A stretch of 64,000 nt of DNA. Origin: Ciceribacter sp. L1K22. Its GTDB lineage: Bacteria; Pseudomonadota; Alphaproteobacteria; Rhizobiales; Rhizobiaceae. The notes under the pieces were generated by a model. That model saw nothing but the letters and a program-made list of their open reading frames with translations, had not been told where the DNA came from and made no database searches. Positions 16,907-26,670 of this stretch are shown in pieces. The stretch covers positions 1,603,399 through 1,667,398 of the forward strand of contig NZ_JAGFPK010000001.1 of the NCBI RefSeq assembly GCF_017599385.1, given 5' to 3'. Position numbers and translations under genes: made by a program. Position 1 is the first letter of the stretch, and the number at the start of each line of letters is the position of its first letter.

Positions 16907-19027
16907 ATGAACATCGCCACACCCCCACGTTCCGCTTCCATCGGTCATACGGTCTGTCCGCACGACTGTCCATCGGCCTGCGCCCTCGATGTCGATATCG
17001 GGGCGGACGACCGTATGGGCAGGGTGAGGGGCAGCGCCGACAATACCTACACCGCCGGCGTGATCTGCGCCAAGGTCGCCCGCTATGCCGAGCGCCTCTA
17101 TCATACCGACCGGTTGTTGGTTCCGAAACGGCGGAAAGGCGCCAAAGGCGCCGGCGACTGGCAGGAAATATCCTGGGAGGCGGCGCTCGACGAGATCGCC
17201 GACGCGTTCGTCAAGGCCGAACAGATGCATGGCTCAGAGGCCGTCTGGCCGTATTTCTACGCCGGCACCATGGGGCAGGTCCAGCGTGACTCGATCGAGC
17301 GTCTTCGCCATGCCAGGCGTTATTCCGGTTTCTTCGGCTCGATCTGCACTAATATGGCTTGGACGGGCTACGTGATGGGCACCGGTGCCTTGAGAAGCCC
17401 CGATCCACGCGAGATGGCCGTTTCGGACTGCGTCGTGATCTGGGGCACCAATCCTGTGTCGACCCAGGTCAACGTGATGACCCATGCGGTCAAGGCGAGA
17501 AAGGACCGCGGTGCGAAGATCGTCGTCATCGATATCTACGATAATCCGACGATAAAGCAGGCCGATATGGGTCTGATTGTCCGCCCAGGCACGGATGCGG
17601 CGCTTGCATGTGCCGTCATGCACATCGCCTTTCGCGACGGCTATGCCGACCGGGCCTACATGGAGAAATACGCGGACGATCCGGCCGGTCTCGAACTTCA
17701 CTTGAAGTCCAGAACCCCGGAGTGGGCAGCTGCGATCACGGGACTGTCGGTGGACGAGATCGAAGCGTTCGCGCGCCTTGTCGGGACGACGAAGAAGACC
17801 TTTTTCCGGCTCGGTTATGGCTTCACGCGCAGCCGCAATGGCGCAGTGTCCATGCACGCGGCATTGTCGATCGCCACCGTGCTTGGGTCCTGGCAGTACG
17901 AAGGCGGCGGCGCCTTCCACAACAACGGCGAGATCTTCAGGCTGAACAAGGCGGAACTGTTGGGGACGGCCTATGCCGATCCGGACATCCGCATGCTGGA
18001 TCAGTCGCAGATCGGCCGTGTGCTGACCGGCGATGCGCAGGCACTTCGTCATCGCGGTCCGGTCACCGCCTTGCTGATCCAGAACACGAACCCAGTCAAC
18101 GTGGCTCCGGAGCAAAGGCTCGTGAAGCAGGGTTTTCTACGGGACGATCTCTTCGTTGCCGTGCATGAGCAATTCATGACCGATACCGCGTTACTGGCGG
18201 ACATCGTTCTGCCGGCAACCATGTTCGTCGAGCATGACGATCTTTATCGCGGCGGCGGCCACAGCCACATACTGCTCGGCCCGAAACTCGTCGAGCCCCC
18301 ATCAACCGTCCGGACGAACCTCTTCGTCATCGAGGAACTGGCAAAGCGTCTCGGTGTCGCCGACCGTCCGGGTTTCGGTCTCACGGAGCGTGAACACATC
18401 GACCTGATGCTGAAGCCGAACGGGTTGCCGGGATACGACGAACTTCTGGTCGACCGCTGGATCGACTGCCAGCCGCCGTTCCGGGAAGCGCATTATCTCG
18501 ACGGCTTCGGACACGCCGGAGGCCGCTTCCGCTTCAAGCCGGACTGGGAGAATGGCCGTGCGCCAAACAAGCCCCCGGCCTCGATGGGGGTTCAGGGACC
18601 CGTCGCAGAGCTTCCCGTGTTTCCGGATTACATCGAGACCATAGAGTTGCCGGATAGTACCCATCCGTTCCGGCTGGCCACGTCGCCGGCCCGCAATTTC
18701 CTGAATTCGACCTTCGCCGAGACCCCGACATCGCGTCAGAAGGAAGGCAGGCCGGAGGTGATGATCAGCGCTGAGGATGCCGCCCGGCTCGGCATCGGAA
18801 CCGGCGACATCGTCCGGATCGGAAACCTGAGAGGCGACCTTCGAATTCATGCCAAAGTCACCGACGCCGTCAAGCCAGGTGTCTTGGTGGCCGAGGGGCT
18901 TTGGCCGAACTCGGCACATCTTGATGGCGAGGGGATAAACGTTTTGACCGGCGGCGACGCCGTGGCTCCGCACGGTGGTGCGGCTTTCCACGACAACCGC
19001 GTCTGGCTGGAGCGCCTCGGTTCATGA
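16907..19027 (+). CDS. Molybdopterin-dependent oxidoreductase (DMSO reductase family)
   Basis: A 706-residue cytoplasmic molybdoenzyme. The N-terminal four-iron cluster ligands lie in VCPHDCPSAC with the last Cys in AGVICAK. The molybdenum bis-MGD domain includes YFYAGTMGQ, WGTNPVSTQVN and IQNTNPVNV. A C-terminal dinucleotide-binding domain begins near HPFRLATSPARNFLNST. No Tat signal is present, unlike exported members, and no partner subunit is adjacent. The protein family is widespread in rhizobia but its substrate is not known. It is translationally coupled to the Nudix gene, and its cofactor pathway genes moaDE lie 8 kb away. Confidence 0.9.
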   Translation: MNIATPPRSASIGHTVCPHDCPSACALDVDIGADDRMGRVRGSADNTYTAGVICAKVARYAERLYHTDRLLVPKRRKGAKGAGDWQEISWEAALDEIADAFVKAEQMHGSEAVWPYFYAGTMGQVQRDSIERLRHARRYSGFFGSICTNMAWTGYVMGTGALRSPDPREMAVSDCVVIWGTNPVSTQVNVMTHAVKARKDRGAKIVVIDIYDNPTIKQADMGLIVRPGTDAALACAVMHIAFRDGYADRAYMEKYADDPAGLELHLKSRTPEWAAAITGLSVDEIEAFARLVGTTKKTFFRLGYGFTRSRNGAVSMHAALSIATVLGSWQYEGGGAFHNNGEIFRLNKAELLGTAYADPDIRMLDQSQIGRVLTGDAQALRHRGPVTALLIQNTNPVNVAPEQRLVKQGFLRDDLFVAVHEQFMTDTALLADIVLPATMFVEHDDLYRGGGHSHILLGPKLVEPPSTVRTNLFVIEELAKRLGVADRPGFGLTEREHIDLMLKPNGLPGYDELLVDRWIDCQPPFREAHYLDGFGHAGGRFRFKPDWENGRAPNKPPASMGVQGPVAELPVFPDYIETIELPDSTHPFRLATSPARNFLNSTFAETPTSRQKEGRPEVMISAEDAARLGIGTGDIVRIGNLRGDLRIHAKVTDAVKPGVLVAEGLWPNSAHLDGEGINVLTGGDAVAPHGGAAFHDNRVWLERLGS

Positions 19028-19614
19028 CCAAATTCGATCGTACGAAGATCGCCGTCGTTTCGGACGAGACGCTCTGGAAAGGCTGGAGCCATCTCCGTCG
19101 TCTCACTTTCGATTACACAAGCGACGAGGGTGAGACGAGCCGACTGACTTGGGAAGTCCTTGATCGGGGCGAGGCGGCCTGCGTCCTGCTGTATGACGAG
19201 GGCCGCGACTTTGTCGTACTGGTCCGCCAGTTTCGTGTGCCCGCTTATCTGAAAGGCGATCGGCCGTTCCTCCTGGAGGTGCCCGCTGGTGGGCTTGAAG
19301 CCGGCGAGGATCCCGCCGAGGCGATCCGCCGCGAGATTCTGGAGGAAACCGGGTATCAGGTGGGTGAAATCCGCGAGCTCTTTTCGGCATACATGTCGCC
19401 GGGCGCTTTCGCGGAAAAGGTTCACTTCTTCCACGCAGCCGTGACCCCCGACATGAAGGTATCCGCAGGCGGTGGCCATGCAACGGAACACGAGGATCTG
19501 GAAGTTCTGGAGGTTCCTGTCGCTGATGCCTTCGCGATGATCGAAAGCGGCGACATCGTCGACGGCAAAACCATCATGCTCCTGCAGTGGCTTGCCCTTC
19601 GTAGAAAAGAGTGA
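19024..19614 (+). CDS. Nudix hydrolase, probable ADP-ribose or GDP-mannose pyrophosphatase
   Basis: A 196-residue Nudix enzyme. The Nudix box is complete in the stretch starting GGLEAGEDPAEAIRREILEE, with the metal-binding glutamates. The upstream VLLYDEGRDFVVLVRQFRVP and the PxxLEVPAG segment match the ADP-ribose/GDP-mannose (NudK/NudF) branch. Its start overlaps the stop of the molybdopterin oxidoreductase (ATGA), so the two proteins are made together. That coupling may point to a nucleotide-containing intermediate or cofactor, which is inference. Confidence 0.9.
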   Translation: MTKFDRTKIAVVSDETLWKGWSHLRRLTFDYTSDEGETSRLTWEVLDRGEAACVLLYDEGRDFVVLVRQFRVPAYLKGDRPFLLEVPAGGLEAGEDPAEAIRREILEETGYQVGEIRELFSAYMSPGAFAEKVHFFHAAVTPDMKVSAGGGHATEHEDLEVLEVPVADAFAMIESGDIVDGKTIMLLQWLALRRKE

Positions 19615-19644
19615 GGCCACGGCCGCAATCGTGACCGTGGCCTC
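19613..19644 (+). terminator. Hairpin after the Nudix gene
   Basis: A perfect ten-base-pair stem (19613-19622 with 19635-19644) with a 12-base loop overlaps the Nudix stop codon. No T-run follows, so it may be a weak or Rho-assisted terminator or a 3' stabiliser. Confidence 0.4.
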
Positions 19645-19704
19645 GCGAGCGACCCGAAAGCCGCTCGCCGGGGTTCTGCGGATGCTGTGCGCGATCCGCT
19701 CTTT

Positions 19705-20628
19705 TCAGAATGTGCCTTTGAGGCCGAACGAGATCGAAATGGTCTCGAAGGTGGCGCCTGCACCGTCCTCAAAATACAAGTCGGCGGAGCCGCCGGTTGT
19801 GTCCACGATCTTCACATCACCGTAGGAGTGGAAAACCTTGTCCCAGGAGCCCGTCAGGTAGAGCGATGCGCTCTGCGTCAGGGCGTAGTTGGCGGTTATG
19901 GATGCGCCGAGCATGGGGGCCATGTCCATGCTGTCATAGAAGCGCAGGTCGCGCGCCCAGTGATCGTCGATGTCCTCGATGCCGAAGCTGACGCCGCCGC
20001 GCAGGCCACCGCTGAAGGTAAACTGGCCGACCTTGTGCTCGCCGCTGACAGCCAGGTAGCCGACCGGCACCTTCTGTTGGTAACTGATGCCCTTTTCGCC
20101 GTCGGGGAAATTGCCGACGTCGTCGCGGAATCCGTTGTAGCTGTAGATGTAGGAGCCACCATAGGCCGTCCATTTGACGTCGCTATAGGTGAAGCCGGCG
20201 CCGATGCTCACGGCAGAGGCGTCGTCCTTGAAGACCTCACGATCGATCTGGATATTGGCGCTGAAGTAATGGTCAAGACGGGTATCCGGATGAATCGAGC
20301 GGTCGCTCCATTCGTCGGGAACCACCAGCCAGTCGTAGTCGACCATGTGTCCGTCGCCGCCCGTGCCGATATCAAGGTCGCCTCGGATCGTCCAATCCTT
20401 GTCCAGCTCTGCTTCTAGGCCAAGAGTAAAGATCGAAACCCATTTGCTTTCCCAGTTAAGTTCGCTGAGCTTCGATCTGCCATAGTAGACGAGTTCGTCG
20501 GCCTTGATGTTGGCAAGGCCGTATCCGCCGTAGATTGAAAAGTCGGGGCCGAGTGCGTCTTCAGCGAAAGCCAGCGCTGGACATGCAGCCAGTGCGCCTG
20601 CCAGCAGGCCGGTACGAAAAATGCTCAT
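19705..20628 (-). CDS. Omptin family outer-membrane protease
   Basis: A 307-residue protein with a signal peptide (1-22, ending PALAFA) and a ten-strand barrel of OmpT/Pla type. The catalytic residues align: Asp97 and Asp99 in MVDYDW (OmpT Asp83/Asp85), and Asp221 with His223 in IDDHW (Asp210/His212). Other omptin signatures are SIHPDTRLDHYF and GGSYIYSYNGFRDDVGNFP. It ends in Phe as barrel proteins do. Omptins cleave between basic residues at the cell surface and need rough LPS for activity. It is monocistronic, downstream of ppx. Confidence 0.92.
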   Translation of the reverse strand: MSIFRTGLLAGALAACPALAFAEDALGPDFSIYGGYGLANIKADELVYYGRSKLSELNWESKWVSIFTLGLEAELDKDWTIRGDLDIGTGGDGHMVDYDWLVVPDEWSDRSIHPDTRLDHYFSANIQIDREVFKDDASAVSIGAGFTYSDVKWTAYGGSYIYSYNGFRDDVGNFPDGEKGISYQQKVPVGYLAVSGEHKVGQFTFSGGLRGGVSFGIEDIDDHWARDLRFYDSMDMAPMLGASITANYALTQSASLYLTGSWDKVFHSYGDVKIVDTTGGSADLYFEDGAGATFETISISFGLKGTF

Positions 20629-20780
20629 CTAGGAACGCCCCCTTGTTCACCGTGAATTCGGGGTGAACCTACTCAAGGTGAAGGCTTTGCCAACCGTCAG
20701 CATCGTCCAGAACTGGGCGGTTCCTCGACCATATCTGGTCGCAATTCGATTCATTGGCGGAAAACGGATGAAATTTCCGA

Positions 20781-22301
20781 CTATTCGAACCGGAAGGCCA
20801 AGCGTTTGCCGGTGAGTTTCGCCAGCTGCTGTAATCTCCCGTCCAGACGTTCGCCCGCGAGATCCTCATGTATCGCCGGAACGACGAATTCGAGGTCCGT
20901 ATCCGCTGCGGTGCTCTGCGCGAACGTCAACTTGTTGATGATGCCCGGCATCGAGGCGGAAAAGAGATAGACCACCCTCAGCAGTCCGCCGAGCAGCTTC
21001 GCGCGCTCGAGGAGCGGTTCGGTGGCGATCGCCGCCAGCGGCCCGGTCCGCCCGTCGTCGTATAGACCTTCAAAGCGATAGTAGTTCGTCAGTCCGATGA
21101 AGGCTCGACCCGGATGGGTAATGCCGACGAGCGAGGAATGCGCAATGATGTTGAGCGCCTGCAATCCTCTGTAGTCCGGATGCGCGCGCCAGCTGATATC
21201 GGCGAGCAGGCAGGCGGCCCGGCGATATCGGGCCTCTTCCTCGGTCTCTGTGACCCCGAAGAACGGCATCATCCGTCCTGTCCAGTCGGCCAGTTCACGT
21301 GCATGTTCCGGCGAACGCGCCCTCAGAATTGCGAGTTCGTCGGCTGCCGTCAGGAGCGGATCGAGCGCCTTGTCCTGGTCCGAGAGCAGCGAATAGAGAT
21401 AGCCTTCGCGCACGCCCTGCGCCGAGAAGCAGACATTCCTGGGCTTCATGGCGACCAGCACTTCCCGCATGGCGACAGCACCGAAGGGTATGAGCGCGCG
21501 GCGGTTCTTCGAGATTGTGGACCAGGCGGGATCCTTGGCATTGGCGCCGGAAATGATGTCACCGAGAAACCTGACGATTTCATCGTAGGGCAACTCGTAC
21601 CCCTGCATCATGTGCAGCGGATATCCGCGCATCTCCATGTGCAGTTTGGCGATATTGCGCCACGTTCCACCGACGGCGTAGAAGGTCCGGTCCTTCCCCC
21701 GTTGCAGCAATTGAGCTTTGACGATCAGTCTCCGAGCGAGTTCCTGTGCCTTGGGCAAGGCGCCGGCGGCACTTTCGGAAAGTCTCAGCCCGCCCAGCGG
21801 CAGGGTGATGCCCTTGCCGACGCTGGAGCCCTGGATGTCGATCAGTTCGAGCGAACCGCCGCCCAGATCTCCGGCGATACCATCGGGTTCATGAAAGCCG
21901 CTGATCACGCCGAGCGCGGAATAGAGTGCTTCCTGTTCGCCACTGAGGACCAGAACCTTCTGCCCAAGGATGCGCTCCGCTTCTTCGATGAAGGCCGGAC
22001 CGTTGCTGGCTTCGCGGGCTGCGGCGGTTGCAAGCACGTACATCGCCGTCGCCTGAGCCTGACGAGAAAGAGCCGTGAAACGGCGCAGTGCCGCCAGTGC
22101 TCGCTCCACCCCGTCTTCGTCCATGCGTCCGCTTCCGGCGAGACCCTTGCCGAGCCCGCAGAGAACCTTTTCGTTGAAAAGGACGGTTGGTGCTCGCGAC
22201 AGTCCCTCGTAAACCACGAGGCGGATCGAGTTCGACCCGATGTCGACGACGGAGACAGGAGCAATTCCGGGAAGGCGCCCCTGTGCTTCAGATCTTGTCA
22301 T
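20781..22301 (-). CDS. ppx: Exopolyphosphatase (Ppx/GppA family)
   Basis: A 506-residue phosphatase of the ASKHA fold that shortens polyphosphate or hydrolyses pppGpp. Phosphate loop 1 is VVDIGSNSIRLVVYE near residue 17, and phosphate loop 2 is GDLGGGSLELI, preceded by the conserved LSGEQEALY. The long C-terminal HD-like region (about 310-506) is present, as in full Ppx proteins. It starts 10 bases after ppk, so synthesis and breakdown of polyphosphate are encoded together. Confidence 0.95.
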   Translation of the reverse strand: MTRSEAQGRLPGIAPVSVVDIGSNSIRLVVYEGLSRAPTVLFNEKVLCGLGKGLAGSGRMDEDGVERALAALRRFTALSRQAQATAMYVLATAAAREASNGPAFIEEAERILGQKVLVLSGEQEALYSALGVISGFHEPDGIAGDLGGGSLELIDIQGSSVGKGITLPLGGLRLSESAAGALPKAQELARRLIVKAQLLQRGKDRTFYAVGGTWRNIAKLHMEMRGYPLHMMQGYELPYDEIVRFLGDIISGANAKDPAWSTISKNRRALIPFGAVAMREVLVAMKPRNVCFSAQGVREGYLYSLLSDQDKALDPLLTAADELAILRARSPEHARELADWTGRMMPFFGVTETEEEARYRRAACLLADISWRAHPDYRGLQALNIIAHSSLVGITHPGRAFIGLTNYYRFEGLYDDGRTGPLAAIATEPLLERAKLLGGLLRVVYLFSASMPGIINKLTFAQSTAADTDLEFVVPAIHEDLAGERLDGRLQQLAKLTGKRLAFRFE

Positions 22302-22311
22302 GAATGTCCAG

Positions 22312-24504
22312 TTATCGTTTCCGACCGGAAATCACTCCGGCGATCAGCTTTGGCGCGCTCGATTTCAAGGCTTCGCCGCGGCCCGAGAGGCTCGGATTGG
22401 TCATGAAATATTGCTGCGCATTGAACGGTTCTTCGCCTTGCCGCACGTCCATCCTGCGGGAGGTGCCGTCGGCCAATATCTCGTAGCTTTGTTGGTTGTC
22501 AATCAGATTGCCAAGCATGATCTGTGAAAGCACCTGCTCATGCACTGTCGGATTGACCAGCGGAACGAGCGTTTCCACGCGACGGTCCAGATTTCGCGGC
22601 ATCATGTCGGCAGAGCCAATGTAGACGAGGGCCTTCTCCGACGGTAAACCATGGCCGTTGCCGAAGCAGAAAATGCGGCTGTGCTCCAGGAAGCGGCCGA
22701 CGATCGACTTCACCCGGATATTGTCCGACAGACCGGGCACCCGGGGTCTCAGGCAGCATATGCCGCGGATCACCAGATCGACTTCGACGCCCGCGCGGCT
22801 GGCATTGTAAAGCGCATCGATGATTTCCGGATCGACGAGCGAATTCATCTTCATCCAGATGGCAGCCGGCCGTCCCGCTTTCGCGTGCTCGATTTCCTCG
22901 CCGATATGCCTGAGAATGCGCGGACGCAGCGTGTAGGGCGACACTGCGAGCTTCATGCTTTCTTCAGGCTCGCCGTAGCCCGTGATGAAGTTGAAGATGT
23001 TCGCCATGTCGTGAGCAATCTTCGGATTGCAGGTGAAGAACGACAGGTCGGTATAGATCTTGGCGGTGATCGGGTGGTAGTTGCCGGTGCCGAGGTGGCA
23101 ATAAGTCCTGAGCTTGCCGTCTTCCCGACGCACCACCATCGACATCTTGGCATGTGTCTTGAGTTCGATGAAGCCGAACACGACCTGCACGCCGGCACGC
23201 TCGAGGTCGCGCGCCCAGCGGATGTTGGCCTCTTCATCGAAGCGGGCTTTCAGTTCGACCAGCGCCGTCACCGATTTCCCCGCTTCGGCGGCATCGATCA
23301 GAGCCCGGACGATCGGGCTGTCGTTCGAGGTGCGGTACAGTGTCTGCTTGATCGCAAGTACGTCCGGATCGCGGGCTGCCTGCAGCAGGAACTGCACGAC
23401 GACGTCGAAACTTTCGTAAGGATGGTGGACAACCATATCCTTTTCACGGATCGCCGCCAGGCAGTCGCCCGCGTGCTCACGCACGCGTTCGGGGAAACGG
23501 GCATTGTAAGGTTCGAAACGTAAATCGTCGCGCGGCGCCTTGGTGATTTCCGAGATGGTGTTAAGTGCCAGCAGTCCGGGTAGAACCGCAACCCGGTTGT
23601 CCGGCACGCCCAGTTCATGGACCACGAATTGTCTGAGGGCGGCGGGCATTTCCGAGTCGGTCTCTATCCTGATCACCGAGCCGCGTCGCCTGCGCTTCAG
23701 GGCCGTTTCGAAGAAGCGGACCAGATCCTCTGCCTCTTCCTCCACCTCGATATCGCTGTCGCGGATGATGCGGAACGTGCCGAAGCCAGTGACCTCGTAA
23801 CCGGGATAGAGCCGGTGGATGAACATGCCGACGGCGTCTTCGAGCGTGATGTAGCGAATCGCGTTCTTGTCGTCCGGCAGGCGGATGAAACGGTCGAGTG
23901 TGGGCGGCAATCGCAGCAGCGCCGTCATCGGCTCGCGCGTACGTTTGCTTTCCAGTTGCAGCCCCATCGAAAAGCCGAGGTTCGGGATGAAGGGGAAGGG
24001 ATGCGCAGGATCGATGGACAACGGCGTGAGGACAGGAAAGATCGCCTCTTCGAATTCGTTTTCCAGCCAATGACGATCCTCGACCGACAATGCGGCCGGC
24101 CGGACGATCAGGATATCCTCCCGGGCCAGATATTGCTGCAGAACCGCCAGCGAAGCCTGCTGCTCCATCTGCAGGTTGTCGATTTCCTTCAGGATTTCCT
24201 CGAGCTGTTCCGCCGGCGTCTTGCCGTCAGGGCTTCGGACAACGATGCCCTGCCGGACCTGTCCTTCGAGACCGGCGACGCGCACCATGAAGAACTCGTC
24301 AAGGTTTGTCGCCGAAATCGACAGGAACCGCACCCGTTCAAGCAGGGGGTGGGCGGTGTTCAGCGTTTCTTCGAGAACCCGTCGGTTGAACTGGAGCCAG
24401 GAGAATTCCCGGTTGATGAAGCGCTCCGGGCTGTTCATCAGATCCTCGGGCGCGGCCGCGTCGATACCGTTGGTCGGCTGCCCCTCGATTGCGCCCGTAT
24501 CCAT
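22312..24504 (-). CDS. ppk: Polyphosphate kinase 1
   Basis: A 730-residue membrane-associated kinase that makes polyphosphate from ATP. The N-terminal domain has the typical [18 protein letters not shown]. The phosphohistidine site and its partner are visible as KTHAKMSMV and [19 protein letters not shown], and [18 protein letters not shown] is diagnostic of the C-terminal domain. Length is normal. It is the third gene of the leftward AI-2E/hdaA/ppk/ppx operon, 54 bases after hdaA. Confidence 0.97.
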   Translation of the reverse strand: MDTGAIEGQPTNGIDAAAPEDLMNSPERFINREFSWLQFNRRVLEETLNTAHPLLERVRFLSISATNLDEFFMVRVAGLEGQVRQGIVVRSPDGKTPAEQLEEILKEIDNLQMEQQASLAVLQQYLAREDILIVRPAALSVEDRHWLENEFEEAIFPVLTPLSIDPAHPFPFIPNLGFSMGLQLESKRTREPMTALLRLPPTLDRFIRLPDDKNAIRYITLEDAVGMFIHRLYPGYEVTGFGTFRIIRDSDIEVEEEAEDLVRFFETALKRRRRGSVIRIETDSEMPAALRQFVVHELGVPDNRVAVLPGLLALNTISEITKAPRDDLRFEPYNARFPERVREHAGDCLAAIREKDMVVHHPYESFDVVVQFLLQAARDPDVLAIKQTLYRTSNDSPIVRALIDAAEAGKSVTALVELKARFDEEANIRWARDLERAGVQVVFGFIELKTHAKMSMVVRREDGKLRTYCHLGTGNYHPITAKIYTDLSFFTCNPKIAHDMANIFNFITGYGEPEESMKLAVSPYTLRPRILRHIGEEIEHAKAGRPAAIWMKMNSLVDPEIIDALYNASRAGVEVDLVIRGICCLRPRVPGLSDNIRVKSIVGRFLEHSRIFCFGNGHGLPSEKALVYIGSADMMPRNLDRRVETLVPLVNPTVHEQVLSQIMLGNLIDNQQSYEILADGTSRRMDVRQGEEPFNAQQYFMTNPSLSGRGEALKSSAPKLIAGVISGRKR

Positions 24505-24558
24505 GCTTCGCCCCCTCGTTCTCTCAACGCTTTCGGCAATTATAACAAATTCACGACG

Positions 24559-25287
24559 TTACTGTGACAGCTCATCCTGTTGTGAAGATTGCGCTAAAAT
24601 GCCTTCTATGGCCTCCCCGGCGAGTGACTTCGACACCTTCGCGCGCCGCGAAAGTGCGAGCCTGTCGATGTTCTCCACCACCATTTGCGCAGCGCTGAAA
24701 GACCGTTCGATCCGGGTCATGATATAGGCGACGATCTTGTCGTCCACATGAAGCTGGCGGTCTGCGAAGAGCTTTACGATCAGTTGCGACAGGTGTTCCT
24801 CATCAGGCTCGCCGATCTCTATCATTGTCGCCGCGCGCAGGCGGGACTTAAGGTCGGGGAGCGACACCGGCCAGGCCAGCGGCCAGGTTCTTGCCGTCAT
24901 CAGCAGAGACGTCGAGTTCTGGCGAACGCTGTTGATCACATGGAACAGTTCCGTCTCACTGAACTCGCGGCGGTCCGCGTCTTCCAGTATCACCGGCCCT
25001 GCGGCTGCAATCAGCGACGCCTGGCCGTTTTCCCGGGCGTCGATATCTGTGGCGCCGCTCGCATCCCGCCATATGGCCGCCAGATGTGATTTTCCAGAGC
25101 TTGGCGGCCCGGTGATGATGACCACCGGCGAAGGCCAGTCCGGCCAGCGATCGATCAGACCGACGGCGGCTTCCATGCGTTCCGACACCAATAGGTCGTC
25201 ACGCCCCGACGACGGCGGATAGGCAAGGGCGAGCGGCAGTTGCTCGGCCTTTCGCCGTCGCGATGCCAGCTTTTTCAACTCACTCAT
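24559..25287 (-). CDS. hdaA: DnaA regulatory inactivator Hda homologue
   Basis: A 242-residue AAA+ protein related to the DnaA ATPase domain. The N-terminal clamp-binding motif is QLPLAL at residues 16-21, which docks on the DNA polymerase beta-clamp, and the Walker A is GPPSSGKS. It lacks the DNA-binding domain of DnaA, as expected for Hda, which stimulates ATP hydrolysis by DnaA to prevent re-initiation. The start codon directly abuts the stop of the AI-2E transporter gene, a conserved neighbour in this order. Confidence 0.93.
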   Translation of the reverse strand: MSELKKLASRRRKAEQLPLALAYPPSSGRDDLLVSERMEAAVGLIDRWPDWPSPVVIITGPPSSGKSHLAAIWRDASGATDIDARENGQASLIAAAGPVILEDADRREFSETELFHVINSVRQNSTSLLMTARTWPLAWPVSLPDLKSRLRAATMIEIGEPDEEHLSQLIVKLFADRQLHVDDKIVAYIMTRIERSFSAAQMVVENIDRLALSRRAKVSKSLAGEAIEGILAQSSQQDELSQ

Positions 25288-26409
25288 TTACGCCTCGGGC
25301 AGACGGTCCGTCGATGTGATCACTGTCGACGACCGTTCGTTCTCGTAGAGATCACTTTCAAGATACCGACGCAGCGCGAAGCGGACAAGAACACCGACCG
25401 CCGCGGCAGCCGGTACGGCGATCAGGACGCCGACGAAGCCGAACAGGGCGCCGAAGGCAAACAGGGCGAACATCAGCCAGACGGGATGCAGTCCGACGCT
25501 GGAACCGATGAGCTTGGGTTGCAGGATATTGCCTTCGATGAACTGCCCGGAAAAGAAGAAGGCGGCCACGATGCCGACCTGCACCCAGTCTGCCCCGTAT
25601 TGAACCAGCGCTACGCCAACGGCGAGCAACAGGCCAACGGTCGAGCCGACATAAGGGATGAAGCTGATGAAGCCTGTGAAGAGCCCGATCAGGAGGCCGA
25701 AGTTGAGACCGATCAGCGAAAGACCGATGCCGTAATAGATGGCCTGGATCAGGCACAGCGAGCCCTGGCCACGCACGAAGCCGGCGATCGCATTGTCCAT
25801 CTCGGTCGCGATCTCACGGACATCGCCGAGGTAGCGACGCGGTACCCAGCTATCGACCTTGGCGATCATGCGGTCCCAGTCGAGAAGCATGTAGAAGGCC
25901 ACGACCGGGGTGACCACAAGCAGCGAGGCGATGTCGACGATCGCCTTGCCGGAACTCCAGATCTGCGACAGCAGTGTGCCGACGAAGCCGATGCCCTCCG
26001 AAAGATAGCGCGAGAAGTTTGACTTGATCGTATCCATCTGCCCATCCACCCAGTCGGGCAGCCAGGCTGCATTGGATTGTGCGACCAGGTTCTGGAGTTG
26101 CGTCACATAGTCCGGAACCCGCTGGATAAAGTCATTGAGCTGTGAGGCCAGGAGCGGGATGATCAGCATCAGCGACAGCACGAAAACGACGACGAAGCTC
26201 ACCAGGATGACGATCGTTGCCATCAGCCGGTTGAGGCCCCTGCGTTCCAGCCAGTCGGCCACCGGATCGAGGAAATAGGCAAGGGCCATCCCGGCGACGA
26301 AGGGCAGCAGGATTGTCCGGAACACCATCAGGAATAGAATGAAAACTGCCAGCACGCCGAGCCAGAACAGGAACTGGCGGCGGAGGCCGGAAGCGCTGAT
26401 GTGTGACAT
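25288..26409 (-). CDS. AI-2E/PerM family membrane transporter
   Basis: A 373-residue protein with about eight membrane helices: a cluster at 12-75, a long amphipathic periplasmic segment (about 95-150), and paired helices at 165-330. Family signatures are FLDPVADWLERRGLNR near residue 47 and FIPYVGSTVGLLLA near residue 250. AI-2E family members have been linked to autoinducer export or to sodium/proton exchange, so the substrate here is open. It is the first gene of the operon with hdaA, ppk and ppx, divergent from purM. Confidence 0.9.
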   Translation of the reverse strand: MSHISASGLRRQFLFWLGVLAVFILFLMVFRTILLPFVAGMALAYFLDPVADWLERRGLNRLMATIVILVSFVVVFVLSLMLIIPLLASQLNDFIQRVPDYVTQLQNLVAQSNAAWLPDWVDGQMDTIKSNFSRYLSEGIGFVGTLLSQIWSSGKAIVDIASLLVVTPVVAFYMLLDWDRMIAKVDSWVPRRYLGDVREIATEMDNAIAGFVRGQGSLCLIQAIYYGIGLSLIGLNFGLLIGLFTGFISFIPYVGSTVGLLLAVGVALVQYGADWVQVGIVAAFFFSGQFIEGNILQPKLIGSSVGLHPVWLMFALFAFGALFGFVGVLIAVPAAAAVGVLVRFALRRYLESDLYENERSSTVITSTDRLPEA

Positions 26410-26670
26410 TTTCTCTTCCTCTGGTCCGAGAACGGGAGCCGGGTGCGACGAAGCCTTTGTTGACTGACGAATACGGCAGCGGACTCGGGCCGGTCAAGCG
26501 CGGCGCTGGTCCAATGCTGGCCGGAGTGGCTGACATTGGATACTGGGGAGTAAAGCTACGGACATTCGGAATTAGCGTCCAAAACGGTCGCTTTTCCGGT
26601 GCCGGTCTTGCATCCTTGCACGCGTCATGTAATGGCGAGCCGCAAAAATACCCAGCCATGGAGAGCTGAT

